DNA of 39,361 nt, taken from positions 1 through 39,361 of the forward strand of contig LCRX01000007.1 in NCBI GenBank assembly GCA_001004885.1, written 5' to 3'. Positions 15,258 to 23,946 of the stretch are shown piece by piece. Under the pieces are notes generated by a model. That model saw nothing but the letters and a program-made list of their open reading frames with translations. It made no database searches and was not told where the DNA came from. The DNA comes from Candidatus Magasanikbacteria bacterium GW2011_GWA2_56_11 (GTDB taxonomy: Bacteria; Patescibacteriota; Patescibacteriia; Magasanikbacterales; UBA922). Both the position numbers and the translations under genes were made by a program. Numbering within the stretch: the stretch's first letter is position 1; each line of letters opens with the position of its first letter.

Positions 15258-16112
15258 ATGAACAGCCAATACCGTATGCAGAATTTTTTTCTGAACAAAT
15301 GGTCGGCCATAAGAAATTCGTCCGCCGGCCTCCCGGAGGACGAAAAGAGCCTGTATGTACCCCCGGGGGCCAAACCGCTTACGCAGCGGCAGCTTAATTT
15401 GTATTATTATTTTATTTTTATTAAGGAAATAGCGCGGAAGCACCAGGTTAAAAAAAGTCTGGAAATCGGCTGCGGCCGGGGAACGATGTCGCTGTTCTTG
15501 GCCACGTACCTCGGGACGCAGACGACACTTCTCGACCAGGAGCCCGACGCTATCGCCCTGGCCAGGCAGGAATTTGTCCGCCACGGCGCGGCAGCCGAGT
15601 ATCATGTGGCCGACGCGCTTGATACCGGCCTCCCGGCGGAGTCGTTTGACGCGGTCGTATCTATCGGCCTGGCCGAGCATATAGATAACGTGGAGAAGCT
15701 GTTGGCCGAAGAATACCGGCTTTTGAAACCGGGCGGGGTGATGATCTCGCTGAATATTCCGCGTAAATTTTCCGTTCAGTACCTCAACCGCGGCTACCGT
15801 TTCCTCAAGAAAGCGCTCGGCAAATACACCGACAAGGTCAACCGCGACTATTACCGCAACGCGCTTCAGGCGGCGGACTACGCCCGGATCGCCCGGCAGG
15901 TCGGCTTCGAGCGCGTCGAGATAACCCCTACGGCGCCTTATCCTATTTATACGCCCATGAGCCCCAAGAACGACCGCCGGATTGCGGCTCTGCGACGCGG
16001 CTTGTTAGCCGTCCGGAAACGGTTTTACTGTTTTCCGTACCGCGCCACCCGTCTGTTTGGCCAGGCCCATTTCTGCGTCGGAGTCAAAGGCCCAGGGCCA
16101 GAGCTACGTTGA
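15258..16112 (+). CDS. SAM-dependent methyltransferase
   Basis: A 284-residue class I methyltransferase. Motif I 'SLEIGCGRGTMSLFLATYL' lies near residues 69-87, 'TTLLDQEPDAI' ends strand 2, and 'FDAVVSIGLAEHIDNVEKLL' near 135 with 'LLKPGGVMISLNIP' are typical UbiE/Coq5-like motifs. The C-terminal basic region may contact a membrane or anionic glycan. The start at 15258 has AAGGA 2-6 bases upstream and is one of only two resident starts without a T before ATG. It follows the fusion gene by four bases, so it may methylate that pathway's product. Confidence 0.7.
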   Translation: MNSQYRMQNFFLNKWSAIRNSSAGLPEDEKSLYVPPGAKPLTQRQLNLYYYFIFIKEIARKHQVKKSLEIGCGRGTMSLFLATYLGTQTTLLDQEPDAIALARQEFVRHGAAAEYHVADALDTGLPAESFDAVVSIGLAEHIDNVEKLLAEEYRLLKPGGVMISLNIPRKFSVQYLNRGYRFLKKALGKYTDKVNRDYYRNALQAADYARIARQVGFERVEITPTAPYPIYTPMSPKNDRRIAALRRGLLAVRKRFYCFPYRATRLFGQAHFCVGVKGPGPELR

Positions 16113-16127
16113 TTGTGAATAACCCCT

Positions 16128-17300
16128 ATGCTTAAGCAACCAAGAAAAATTTGTTTCGTTATTACCTCCAATATTCATTACGGCCGGAGCAAAACCCTGC
16201 TCCAGGAGCTCCGGCGGCGTCCCGGCGTGGAGCTGCAAATTATTGTCGGCGCTTCGGCGATTTTGCCGACCTATGGCGACGTGCTCGCGGCCATGGCGGC
16301 CGATGGTTTTAAGCCCAATGCCAAAATCACCATGACCTTCGAGGGCGGAAGCCCGGTGGCCATGGCCAAAACTACCGGGGTGGGAATAACCGAGTTTGCC
16401 ACCGCCTTTGAAAATCTGGAGCCGGACGTGGTCGTGGTCCGCGCCGACCGGTACGAAGTCCTGTCGGCGGCCGTCGCCTCTGCCTATCTTAATATCCCGG
16501 TGGCCCATATCGAGGGAGGGGACGTGAGCGGGACGATAGACGAGAGCGTGCGGCACGCGATTACCAAGCTGGCGCACATCCATTTTGCCACCAACGAGGT
16601 GTCGCGAAACCGGATTTTGCGCATGGGCGAGAGACCGGAGTACGTTTTCGACGTGGGCAGCCCGGAGCTCGAATACGTGGCCGAACACACCTATGACATT
16701 GCGCCGGACTTTATTACCACGATCGGGGTAGGCGAGGCTATAGACATCACCAAACGGTTTATTATCGTCATGCAGCACCCGGTTACCAGCGAGGTCGGCT
16801 CCAATCGGGAGCACGTCGAGGAAACCCTGGACGCCGTGCATTCGCTGCGCGTGCCGGCCATCTGGTTTTGGCCCAATGTTGACGCCGGCACCGACGAAGT
16901 GTCCAAGGGTATTCGGGTCTTTCGCGAGCGGCACAATCCCGAAAATATCCGTTTTATCAAGTATCTCTCCGCCGACGAGTTCGTCGCCCTTTTAAAGAGG
17001 GCCGCCTGCTTGGTAGGCAATTCTTCCGCCGGCATCAAAGAATGTTCGTTTTTGGGGACGCCGGTCGTGAATATCGGCACGAGGCAGCAGGGCCGGATAC
17101 GCGCCGGCAACGTGGTTGACGCCGGTTACGATGCGGCCGCCATCCGCCAGGCAGTGCAACAGCAGTTGGCTCACGGCCCCTATGCCAGCAGCACGATTTA
17201 CTACAAACCCGGAGCCTGCAGACGGATCGCCGATATCCTGGAATCGATTGATCTGTACACCCAAAAACGATTTTTTGACGGCGACCAGCCGGCCCAATAA
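16128..17300 (+). CDS. neuC: Hydrolysing UDP-GlcNAc 2-epimerase, NeuC-like
   Basis: A 390-residue GT-B-fold epimerase. 'ADRYEVLSAAVASAYLNIPVAHIEGGD' includes the NeuC 'DRYE' motif (near residues 105-110), and 'GTIDESVRHAITKLAHIHF' is the conserved UDP-binding His segment. 'LVGNSSAGIKECSFLGTPVVNIGTR' near 300 is the C-terminal nucleotide loop. The N-terminal 'TSNIHYGRSKTLL' differs from the canonical 'TGTRADYGxLxPL'. NeuC hydrolyses UDP-GlcNAc to ManNAc and UDP, or a diNAc-bacillosamine derivative in legionaminate synthesis. With NeuA and NeuB in the same operon it starts a nonulosonate pathway. Confidence 0.8.
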   Translation: MLKQPRKICFVITSNIHYGRSKTLLQELRRRPGVELQIIVGASAILPTYGDVLAAMAADGFKPNAKITMTFEGGSPVAMAKTTGVGITEFATAFENLEPDVVVVRADRYEVLSAAVASAYLNIPVAHIEGGDVSGTIDESVRHAITKLAHIHFATNEVSRNRILRMGERPEYVFDVGSPELEYVAEHTYDIAPDFITTIGVGEAIDITKRFIIVMQHPVTSEVGSNREHVEETLDAVHSLRVPAIWFWPNVDAGTDEVSKGIRVFRERHNPENIRFIKYLSADEFVALLKRAACLVGNSSAGIKECSFLGTPVVNIGTRQQGRIRAGNVVDAGYDAAAIRQAVQQQLAHGPYASSTIYYKPGACRRIADILESIDLYTQKRFFDGDQPAQ

Positions 17301-17309
17301 GCGATCGCT

Positions 17310-18266
17310 ATGAGGCTCATGATCGTAACCTACCACTATATTGATGATGAAGAGAGATACGCGACCGGCATTTTTCCGATTTCGCCCGGGCGGCTGGCCC
17401 GGCAAATCGAGCTTATCGCCGAGCGGTTTTCTTTTGTCTCCGAGGATGATCTCGTCGGCGCGATAGCGGGGACAAGCGCTCTGCCGGAAAATGCCTGTCT
17501 GCTGACTTTTGACGACGGCCTCAAATCGCAATTCCGGCACGCCGTGCCGCTATTGGAGGAGAGGGGCATACCGGCCGTCTTTTTCGTCTCGACCCGCCAC
17601 CTGGAGGGGAGGGCCTGCACCGTGCATAAAATTCATTTTTTGCTTTCTCAGGTAGACGCCCCGGTGCTGCTCGCGGATTTGCGGGCGAGCTACGCGGCCG
17701 CGACCGGCGGCGTTTTTCCCGACGACAAGCTCGACCGGAAAGAAATTTTGAACTGGTACCGCTATGATCGCGAACCGGCGGCTGTTTTCAAGTATTTTCT
17801 CAATCATTTTGCCGCGGATAAATTGTCCGATGAACTGGTGGACAGCCTGTTTAGCCGGCATTATCCGGGCAGCGAGCAGCAGTTTTGCGACGAATTGTAC
17901 CTGTCCCGGGAAGAACTCCTGGCCATAGACCGTTCGGCGCTCCTGGCCGTCGGTTTGCACGGCCATGAACACAAAAGCACCCTGGTGCTGTCGGAGACGG
18001 CGGTCGCGGAGGACCTGCGGCGCAATCGCGCCCTGCTCAAGGAGGCGGTCGGCATAAAGCAGGTGCGGGGAATGTCGTATCCTTTCGGATCGCTCAGCGA
18101 ACGCGACTACCGGGACAAAATTTCCGCGACGGCCGCCGAGCTGGACTTGGTCTACGGCTGCGATACCGCCAAGCAGTTTAACACCGGCATTACCCAGCCG
18201 TTTTTGCTCCACCGGTTTAATCCGAACGATATCCCCGGCGGGCGGCACCCGGTAATCGCTTGGTAA
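17310..18266 (+). CDS. Polysaccharide deacetylase (NodB domain)
   Basis: A 318-residue CE4 deacetylase. 'LLTFDDG' (Asp68/Asp69) is motif 1, 'GLHGHEHKS' near 214 supplies the two metal-binding His (H-x3-H), and 'RGMSYPFGS' near 252 is motif 3. There is no clear signal peptide, so it may act in the cytoplasm on a sugar precursor, unlike secreted peptidoglycan deacetylases. Sitting between neuC and neuA, it may remove an acetyl or similar group from an amino sugar or nonulosonate. That substrate assignment is inference from position. Confidence 0.75.
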   Translation: MRLMIVTYHYIDDEERYATGIFPISPGRLARQIELIAERFSFVSEDDLVGAIAGTSALPENACLLTFDDGLKSQFRHAVPLLEERGIPAVFFVSTRHLEGRACTVHKIHFLLSQVDAPVLLADLRASYAAATGGVFPDDKLDRKEILNWYRYDREPAAVFKYFLNHFAADKLSDELVDSLFSRHYPGSEQQFCDELYLSREELLAIDRSALLAVGLHGHEHKSTLVLSETAVAEDLRRNRALLKEAVGIKQVRGMSYPFGSLSERDYRDKISATAAELDLVYGCDTAKQFNTGITQPFLLHRFNPNDIPGGRHPVIAW

Positions 18267-18276
18267 ACACCATCGT

Positions 18277-18981
18277 ATGTACAAAGAAAAACGCGTCCTC
18301 GGCATCATTACCGCGCGCGGCGGGTCCAAGGGCATACCGCGCAAAAATATCAAGGACCTGGCCGGCCGGCCGCTCATTGCCCATACCATCGAGGCGGCCA
18401 AGCAGAGCGCTTATCTTACCCGCTGCGTTGTTTCGACCGACGACCCGGAGATAGCGGCCGTAGCGCGCTCCTGGGGCGCGGACGTGCCCTTTATGCGGCC
18501 GGCGGAGCTAGCCGGGGACCGGAGCACTTCGCTTGAAGTCGTGCGGCATGCCCTGGGCGAGCTCTGCCAGTCCGGGGACGCGTATGACTACGTCATGATT
18601 CTGCAACCCACTTCGCCCTTGCGTACGACCGCCGATATTGACGCGTGTATCGCTAAAATTGTCGACACCGGGGCCGATTCGGTCATGAGCATGATGGAAC
18701 TCGTGGATTTTTCGCTCAAAAAGCTCAAGCGGCTGGAGGGCGACCTGATTTTGCCGTTGGCCGAAGAAGAGGGGAGCGCCTCAAGCCGGCGGCAAAGTCT
18801 GGTTCCGCTTTATAAGCGCAACGGCGCTATTTACCTGACCCGGGTTTCGCTGCTTGAGCAGGGCGATATGTTCGGCCAGGTTTCGCGGGCCCACCTTATG
18901 CCTCCGGAACGTTCCGTGGATATCAACGAACCGATAGATTTTCTTTTGGCCGAGTTTTATCTGCGGCACCAGTCTTCTTGA
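18277..18981 (+). CDS. neuA: CMP-nonulosonate (N-acylneuraminate) cytidylyltransferase
   Basis: A 234-residue NeuA. 'IITARGGSKGIPRKNIKDL' at residues 9-27 is the CTP-binding motif, 'VVSTDDPEIAAVA' near 50, 'ILQPTSPLRT' near 109 and the late 'YKRNGAIYLTR' and 'SVDINEPIDF' complete the family order. It activates a nonulosonic acid with CMP for transfer. The length is normal for single-domain enzymes. It lies 10 bases after the deacetylase and 4 before the next gene. The sugar could be sialic, legionaminic or a new derivative. Confidence 0.88.
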   Translation: MYKEKRVLGIITARGGSKGIPRKNIKDLAGRPLIAHTIEAAKQSAYLTRCVVSTDDPEIAAVARSWGADVPFMRPAELAGDRSTSLEVVRHALGELCQSGDAYDYVMILQPTSPLRTTADIDACIAKIVDTGADSVMSMMELVDFSLKKLKRLEGDLILPLAEEEGSASSRRQSLVPLYKRNGAIYLTRVSLLEQGDMFGQVSRAHLMPPERSVDINEPIDFLLAEFYLRHQSS

Positions 18982-18985
18982 CCCT

Positions 18986-20365
18986 ATGAAAAAAATTTTT
19001 ATTGTCGTTCCCGAGGCGCTTCTGATCCGCAACATTCTCCGCTCCGGCGTGTTGGATTCGCTCAAAAAGAAAGGGCGCCAGGTTGTGGTGTTCATCCTGT
19101 GCGACGCCATCCCGGATTATATCCGCGCCGAGTTTGCCGACGCCAACGTGGAGCTGGTGGCGGTTCCGGACGCGGCGGTCCCGATGGGTCCGGTCCACCG
19201 GCGGTTTATCCTCTTCACCCACTTTTTGAATCTTAACGACACCACCCGGGTATACTTCAACTACAGCCGGCACTACATCAACCGCGCCCGCTGGGCGCGG
19301 GCCATGTATCTCGCTTTCCTCAATATCTGCGGCCGGCTGCCCGGCTTGAAACCGCTGGTGCGGTGGGTGGAACAAGTTTTTTTTACCGAGAAAAATAAAA
19401 CCATTGCCGGCTATTTCGAAGCTTACCGGCCGGACCTGGTATTCTCCACGTCCATCACCGCCAAGCTGGACAACGTGTTCTTGAAAGAGGCCAGGCGGCG
19501 GGGGGTGCCGACCATCTCCATGACCAAAAGCTGGGATAACGCCACCAAGATGTACTTTCGCTGCGTGCCGGACCACTTTATCGTCCAGGACGAGATCATC
19601 CGCTCCGAACTGGCGCGGCTGCAGCAATTTCCGCCAGAGAGGATTTACGTGGTCGGTTTTCCCCAGTTCGACTGGTACCGGCGCCCAGGGGTGATCAAGC
19701 CGCGCGAAGAGCATTTGCGCGGCAAAGGCCTGGATCCGGACCGGGCGGTGATATTTTTCGGGTCCCAGGGAATTTGGTTCAAACAGGATTACCAGGTGGC
19801 CGAACAAATTTACCAGTGGATTAAACGCGACGAGCTGGCCAAGCCGTGTCAGCTTATCGTCCGGCCCCATTTTTCTAACGTAAAAAATACGCCGCTCCAG
19901 AAGTTAAAGGGCCTGGAGCATGTCAGCTACGACGACAGTTACCACATCTCGGACGTTTTCGTGGACAACTGGGATCCGACCGCGGCCGAAAATACCGATT
20001 TCGCCAATACCCTGCGGCACAGCGACGTGGTCGTCAACATCCTGTCCACCATCGCGCTCGATGCCGCCTGTTTCGACCGGCCCACCATCAACGCTTTGTA
20101 CGGCGGAGTGTACCAAAACGGCCGGGACGTAACGCACAAAATGGCCGAGGTGGTCCATTACCAGTGGGTATTCGCCACCGGGGCGACGCTGGTGGCCCGG
20201 TCGGCCGAAGAACTGCGGGAGGCGATCAACCAGTGCTTGCTCGACCCCCAAAGCAAACAGGCAGAGCGGAAGTTGCTTATCGACCGCCTGTGTTATAAAG
20301 TAGACGGCAAGTCGGCCGAGAGGATAGTGGAAGTAATCGAGACGGTCCTCGGGCAAAAGACCTGA
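18986..20365 (+). CDS. CDP-glycerol glycerophosphotransferase-like GT-B protein (paralogue 2)
   Basis: A 459-residue paralogue of the protein at 8644. Shared landmarks are 'TKSWDNATKMYF' (near 187), 'YVVGFPQFDWYRRP' (near 222), 'AVIFFGSQG', 'QLIVRPHF', and the end 'CYKVDGKSAERIVEVIE'. The C-terminal 'DGKSAERI' resembles teichoic-acid glycerophosphotransferases. Following neuA directly, it could instead be the CMP-nonulosonate transferase, or add the CDP-activated substituent. No signal peptide or membrane segment is visible, so it acts in the cytoplasm. Confidence 0.55.
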   Translation: MKKIFIVVPEALLIRNILRSGVLDSLKKKGRQVVVFILCDAIPDYIRAEFADANVELVAVPDAAVPMGPVHRRFILFTHFLNLNDTTRVYFNYSRHYINRARWARAMYLAFLNICGRLPGLKPLVRWVEQVFFTEKNKTIAGYFEAYRPDLVFSTSITAKLDNVFLKEARRRGVPTISMTKSWDNATKMYFRCVPDHFIVQDEIIRSELARLQQFPPERIYVVGFPQFDWYRRPGVIKPREEHLRGKGLDPDRAVIFFGSQGIWFKQDYQVAEQIYQWIKRDELAKPCQLIVRPHFSNVKNTPLQKLKGLEHVSYDDSYHISDVFVDNWDPTAAENTDFANTLRHSDVVVNILSTIALDAACFDRPTINALYGGVYQNGRDVTHKMAEVVHYQWVFATGATLVARSAEELREAINQCLLDPQSKQAERKLLIDRLCYKVDGKSAERIVEVIETVLGQKT

Positions 20366-20393
20366 GGGCGGGCATTAACCTTAAATTTTTGCT

Positions 20394-21338
20394 ATGGCAG
20401 ACGCCAAAGAAGTCCGGGAGTTTTTCGACCAGATCGCGCACCAGTGGGCCGAAAGGGCTTACGACAGCAAACAAGAGATGGCAAAATTTCCCAGTTCAAA
20501 AGTCAGGCACCACATTGCCGTGGACGAGATTAAAAAACGCCATCCCGGCGGCGCGGTTCTCGATATGGGCTGCGCGAGCGGCGAATTGGTGCTCGACCTT
20601 GCGGGTTTGGGCTATGAGGCCGAGGGTTTCGACATTTCGCCGGAAATGATCCGCCTGGCGCGGGAAAATTTCGATCGGAAAGCCAATTTGCCGGGCCGAG
20701 ACTCAGCTGCGGTATTTACCGTCAGCGATTTCGCCGAGTACTCCGCCGACAAGCAGTTTGACGTTATCACCGCCATGGGGTTTTCCGAGTACTTGGCTTC
20801 GGACCGCCCCTTTTTCGCCAAGGCGAACCAGTTGTTGAAGAGCGGCGGCCATTTAATTGTAGATTTCCGCAACGAACTTTTTAATTTGTTTACCGGCAAT
20901 GCTTACACGGTCGAGGCAGCCGAAAATCAGCGAACCGGCGAACTGGTGCGGGAGCTCGCGGAAGCTGACCGGTTTAGCCCCGTGGACCTCAACCAGGCGG
21001 GCGAATTGATACTGGGCTATCTGAAAACAGCCGCGGCCGAAGCCGACCGGATAGGAAAAGCCGGCCTGGAGCCGCGCGCCGCCAAGTACCAGCTTATCGC
21101 CACCCAGCTCAAGCTGCGCCAAAGTACCCCGGCGACAGTGGAAAGCCAGGCTAGGGAGTCGGGCTTGGATCTCGAGTACGTGGTTTACTACCACTGCCAT
21201 CCTTTTGCGCCCAGGTACGAAAAGTTCTTTCCGGTTTTGTTCAATACTATGGGCATGGCCATGCAGCCGCTTGGGTATACCCGCCTGGGCGCGGGGATGT
21301 GTTCGTCCTTTTTGGCGGTTCTAAAGAAAGCCGATTAG
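20394..21338 (+). CDS. SAM-dependent methyltransferase
   Basis: A 314-residue class I methyltransferase. 'VLDMGCASGELVLDLAGLG' near residues 46-64 is motif I, 'AEGFDISPEMI' ends strand 2, and 'FDVITAMGFSEYLA' near 122 and 'LLKSGGHLIVDFRN' follow. It carries an insertion of about 60 residues between strands 5 and 6, likely the acceptor lid. Acceptor unknown. It follows paralogue 2 by 28 bases in the nonulosonate section of the operon. Confidence 0.7.
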   Translation: MADAKEVREFFDQIAHQWAERAYDSKQEMAKFPSSKVRHHIAVDEIKKRHPGGAVLDMGCASGELVLDLAGLGYEAEGFDISPEMIRLARENFDRKANLPGRDSAAVFTVSDFAEYSADKQFDVITAMGFSEYLASDRPFFAKANQLLKSGGHLIVDFRNELFNLFTGNAYTVEAAENQRTGELVRELAEADRFSPVDLNQAGELILGYLKTAAAEADRIGKAGLEPRAAKYQLIATQLKLRQSTPATVESQARESGLDLEYVVYYHCHPFAPRYEKFFPVLFNTMGMAMQPLGYTRLGAGMCSSFLAVLKKAD

Positions 21339-21384
21339 CCTCCTTTTATTGTCCGCTCGCGCGGTTTTGTCCGTTTCCCGTCCT

Positions 21385-22125
21385 ATGACTGCCCCCTACG
21401 AACACTGGAATACCAAATTTATCGCCGACAAATACCGCACCCCGCGGCCATGGTCCGCGCGCTTCAAGTCCGAAGTTTATTTCTTGGAAAAATTTTTTCG
21501 TCCCGGCATGCGCGTACTCGACGTGGGGTGCGCGAGCGGCGATTTGTATCACGGTTTGCGGGAGCGTTTCGGCGCGGTGGAATATACGGGCCTCGACGTT
21601 TCCGAGGGGTTGATTTCCCGGGCCCGCGAACTGGCGCCGGGGGTTGAATTCGTGAGTGGCGACATTTTTGCCGGAGTGGATTCCATTTTGCCGGGGACTT
21701 TCGACCTGGTGGTGGCCACCGGCGTTTTCCAGCACGAGCCGCGGTACGAAGAGCTGCTCTCCCTGATGCTCAAGTACGCCAAACCCGGCGGTCTGGCGCT
21801 GTTCGACATCAAGCTGTTCCACACGCATCCGACGCTAGGCGACATAGAAAAAAGCTACGGCGACCACGGCGACCACAGAGTTTATTATATTATCAATAAG
21901 TTCAGCGACGCGGTGCGGTTTATCCTCAACCAGCCACTGGTTGGCTCCGGCATTGAAGTTTACGGCTATTATTCCGGCGTTAACGACACGGTGCGCCTGC
22001 CGGCCACGGTGAAAGAAGAGGTGTGCAGCGCGCATGTTCTGGTCCGCCGGGGCGCGGGCGAGAGGGATAAACAGATCAGACTGGAGCTGAACTTGCCGGA
22101 AGAGTTTATTATGAATTTGCCTTAG
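21385..22125 (+). CDS. SAM-dependent methyltransferase
   Basis: A 246-residue class I methyltransferase: 'VLDVGCASGDLYHGLRERFG' motif I near residue 38, 'YTGLDVSEGLI' strand 2, 'FDLVVATGVFQHEPRYEELL' motif IV near 111 and 'YAKPGGLALFDIKLF' post motif. The ORF track begins at 21349, but the ATG at 21385 (CCTATG) starts closest to the conserved core and fits the local start pattern. It sits 46 bases after another methyltransferase, so two successive methylations are possible. Confidence 0.7.
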   Translation: MTAPYEHWNTKFIADKYRTPRPWSARFKSEVYFLEKFFRPGMRVLDVGCASGDLYHGLRERFGAVEYTGLDVSEGLISRARELAPGVEFVSGDIFAGVDSILPGTFDLVVATGVFQHEPRYEELLSLMLKYAKPGGLALFDIKLFHTHPTLGDIEKSYGDHGDHRVYYIINKFSDAVRFILNQPLVGSGIEVYGYYSGVNDTVRLPATVKEEVCSAHVLVRRGAGERDKQIRLELNLPEEFIMNLP

Positions 22126-22183
22126 CCTGGGCTGTCCGCCGATATAGACGGGATATCACGGTTAGAGGCCTGACCGATTACGT

Positions 22184-23017
22184 ATGACGCCGCTCTTAAC
22201 CTCGCTGCCTTTCGCCGTCTCGCCGGAATTGCGCTTGGTTTTGGCGGCGGCCGAACAGGCCGGCGACGCAATCAAAAAAATTTATCAGGGCGCATACGAA
22301 ATCAGAGAGAAATCGGACAATCGCGGTCCGGTAACCGAGGCGGATATTCTGAGCAACGAAATTATTCAAGCGGCGTTGGCGCCGTCGGGTTTCGCGGTGT
22401 TATCCGAAGAGACCGACGATACCGCCGCCAGGCTCACGGCCGACAAGGTGTGGGTGATTGACCCGCTCGACGGCACGCAGGATTTCGTGAATCAGACGGG
22501 GGAATTTGCCGTGCAAATTGGTCTCGCGGTCGGGGGCCGGGCCAGTCTGGGCGTGGTGTATCAGCCTGCCGCGGAGCGCTGGTATATCGCCGAAAGGGGG
22601 CAGGGCGCTTACTGCGGGTCGGCGGCCGGCTGGCAGCGGGCCCGGGTCAGCTCGGTCTCTCGACTCGCTGCCGCGCGGGCGATAATGAGCAAAAGCCATC
22701 TGTCCGACCGAGAGCGCGATTTTTTGGAGTCTGTGCACATTAGCACGTATGACCAGTACGGCAGCTGCGGTCTGAAGGTGGCGGCGATCGGCACAGGGGA
22801 CAAGGATATGTATCTGGCCACCGGGGGCAAAATCACCCAGTGGGATACCTGCGCCCCGTGCTGCTTTGTTACCGAGGCCGGCGGCCGGATGACCGATATG
22901 CGCGGCGCGGAGTTTGTTTACAACGGTAAAACTGTCCGGCATGAAGAGGGCGTGCTCGTAACGAACGGCCGGCTCCACGACTATGTAGTCCGGGCCTATC
23001 GGGAATTTTCCGGTTAA
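22184..23017 (+). CDS. Inositol monophosphatase/CysQ-family phosphatase
   Basis: A 277-residue lithium-sensitive-type phosphatase. 'PVTEADILSNEII' near 48, 'LSEETDD' near 74, 'VWVIDPLDGTQDFVNQTGEFAVQIGLA' near 90 and 'WDTCAPCCFVTEAGG' near 217 give the metal-binding Glu/Asp set. Family members dephosphorylate 3'(2'),5'-bisphosphonucleotides, inositol phosphate or sugar phosphates. In this operon a sugar-phosphate substrate, for example a phosphorylated nonulosonate intermediate, is plausible; the residues do not separate it from CysQ. The 'CAPCC' run of three cysteines is unusual. Confidence 0.75.
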   Translation: MTPLLTSLPFAVSPELRLVLAAAEQAGDAIKKIYQGAYEIREKSDNRGPVTEADILSNEIIQAALAPSGFAVLSEETDDTAARLTADKVWVIDPLDGTQDFVNQTGEFAVQIGLAVGGRASLGVVYQPAAERWYIAERGQGAYCGSAAGWQRARVSSVSRLAAARAIMSKSHLSDRERDFLESVHISTYDQYGSCGLKVAAIGTGDKDMYLATGGKITQWDTCAPCCFVTEAGGRMTDMRGAEFVYNGKTVRHEEGVLVTNGRLHDYVVRAYREFSG

Positions 23018-23022
23018 GAAGT

Positions 23023-23934
23023 ATGCTGTTTATTCTTATTATCACGGGAGCGGTAGCTCTCGCCGGGCATGTGATACTCAACGCGCGGTACGTGCGCGCG
23101 GGCGCCGCGGGCGGCTGGAGCTCGACTTTCGTGCTGGGCGTGAGCAAGGTTTCGGCCGCGCTGCTCATGTTGGCCGTGTGGCTGGTTTTGTTATTCCAGG
23201 GCCGGGCGACGTTTCCGACTTCTTGGGCCTTCTGGGGAGCGTTTCTGGTAACAGTGGTTTTGAATATCATTTTTGAAATTATCCGTTTTCGCTCCTACGC
23301 CCTGGCGCCGATCGCCCTCACTTCGCCGTTTGGGGCGATATCGCCGGTACTCACCATTCTCCCGGCCTGGCTGTTTTTGCGCGAGCTGCCGTCGTTTTGG
23401 GGCGGACTCGGCATTGGGCTTATCACCGTGTCCATCTATGCCCTCCATACACAGAGCGGCTGGAACATCCGGAATTTTTTTGCCCCTTTTCGGGCCGTTT
23501 GGAAAGACCGGGGCACCCGGTATGCCTTCCTGTCTTCGCTGCCGCCGGCTATAACCATTGTCTTTGACAAAAAAGCCGTCGTGGCCTCCGACCCGATCAC
23601 GTTTTCGCTTCTCGCGGTGGCAGCCATCGGCATTACCGCCTGGATAGTGGATTTTGCCTACCGCGGCCGGGAGCGGTTTTTTTCGTCGGTCAGACAGTGT
23701 GGCTGGGGGCGTTTTTTAAAAATCGGTTTTCTCTATCTGGTGGCCAATCTGGCCTTCAATATGGCCTTTCTGTTTGCTATCGTACCCTACGTCAGCGCTC
23801 TGCGGCGGACGGTAATTATTTTTGAAGTTTTATTCGCGTACTTTTTCCTCCAGGAAAAAACGGATATTGTTAAACGAGCCGCCGTCTCGATCGGGGTCGT
23901 CTTGGGTACGATCCTCATCGGCCTGGCGCGCTAG
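23023..23934 (+). CDS. EamA/DMT-family membrane transporter
   Basis: A 303-residue protein with about ten hydrophobic segments in two EamA repeats; 'YALAPIALTSPFGAISPVLTILPAWLFLRELPS' in repeat 1 and 'VPYVSALRRTVIIFEVLFAYFFLQEKT' in repeat 2 are the characteristic final helices. DMT transporters export small metabolites or, in ArnE/ArnF-like members, flip lipid-linked sugars. Between a phosphatase and dehydrogenase in a glycan operon, a lipid-linked sugar or precursor is likely. Six bases separate it from the phosphatase gene. Confidence 0.75.
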   Translation: MLFILIITGAVALAGHVILNARYVRAGAAGGWSSTFVLGVSKVSAALLMLAVWLVLLFQGRATFPTSWAFWGAFLVTVVLNIIFEIIRFRSYALAPIALTSPFGAISPVLTILPAWLFLRELPSFWGGLGIGLITVSIYALHTQSGWNIRNFFAPFRAVWKDRGTRYAFLSSLPPAITIVFDKKAVVASDPITFSLLAVAAIGITAWIVDFAYRGRERFFSSVRQCGWGRFLKIGFLYLVANLAFNMAFLFAIVPYVSALRRTVIIFEVLFAYFFLQEKTDIVKRAAVSIGVVLGTILIGLAR

Positions 23935-23946
23935 ATATTTTTGTCT

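Noticed and set aside
14012-15373. 453-residue minus-strand ORF
   Set aside because: Covers the cytidylyltransferase fusion in antisense; no family motif and typical shadow composition.
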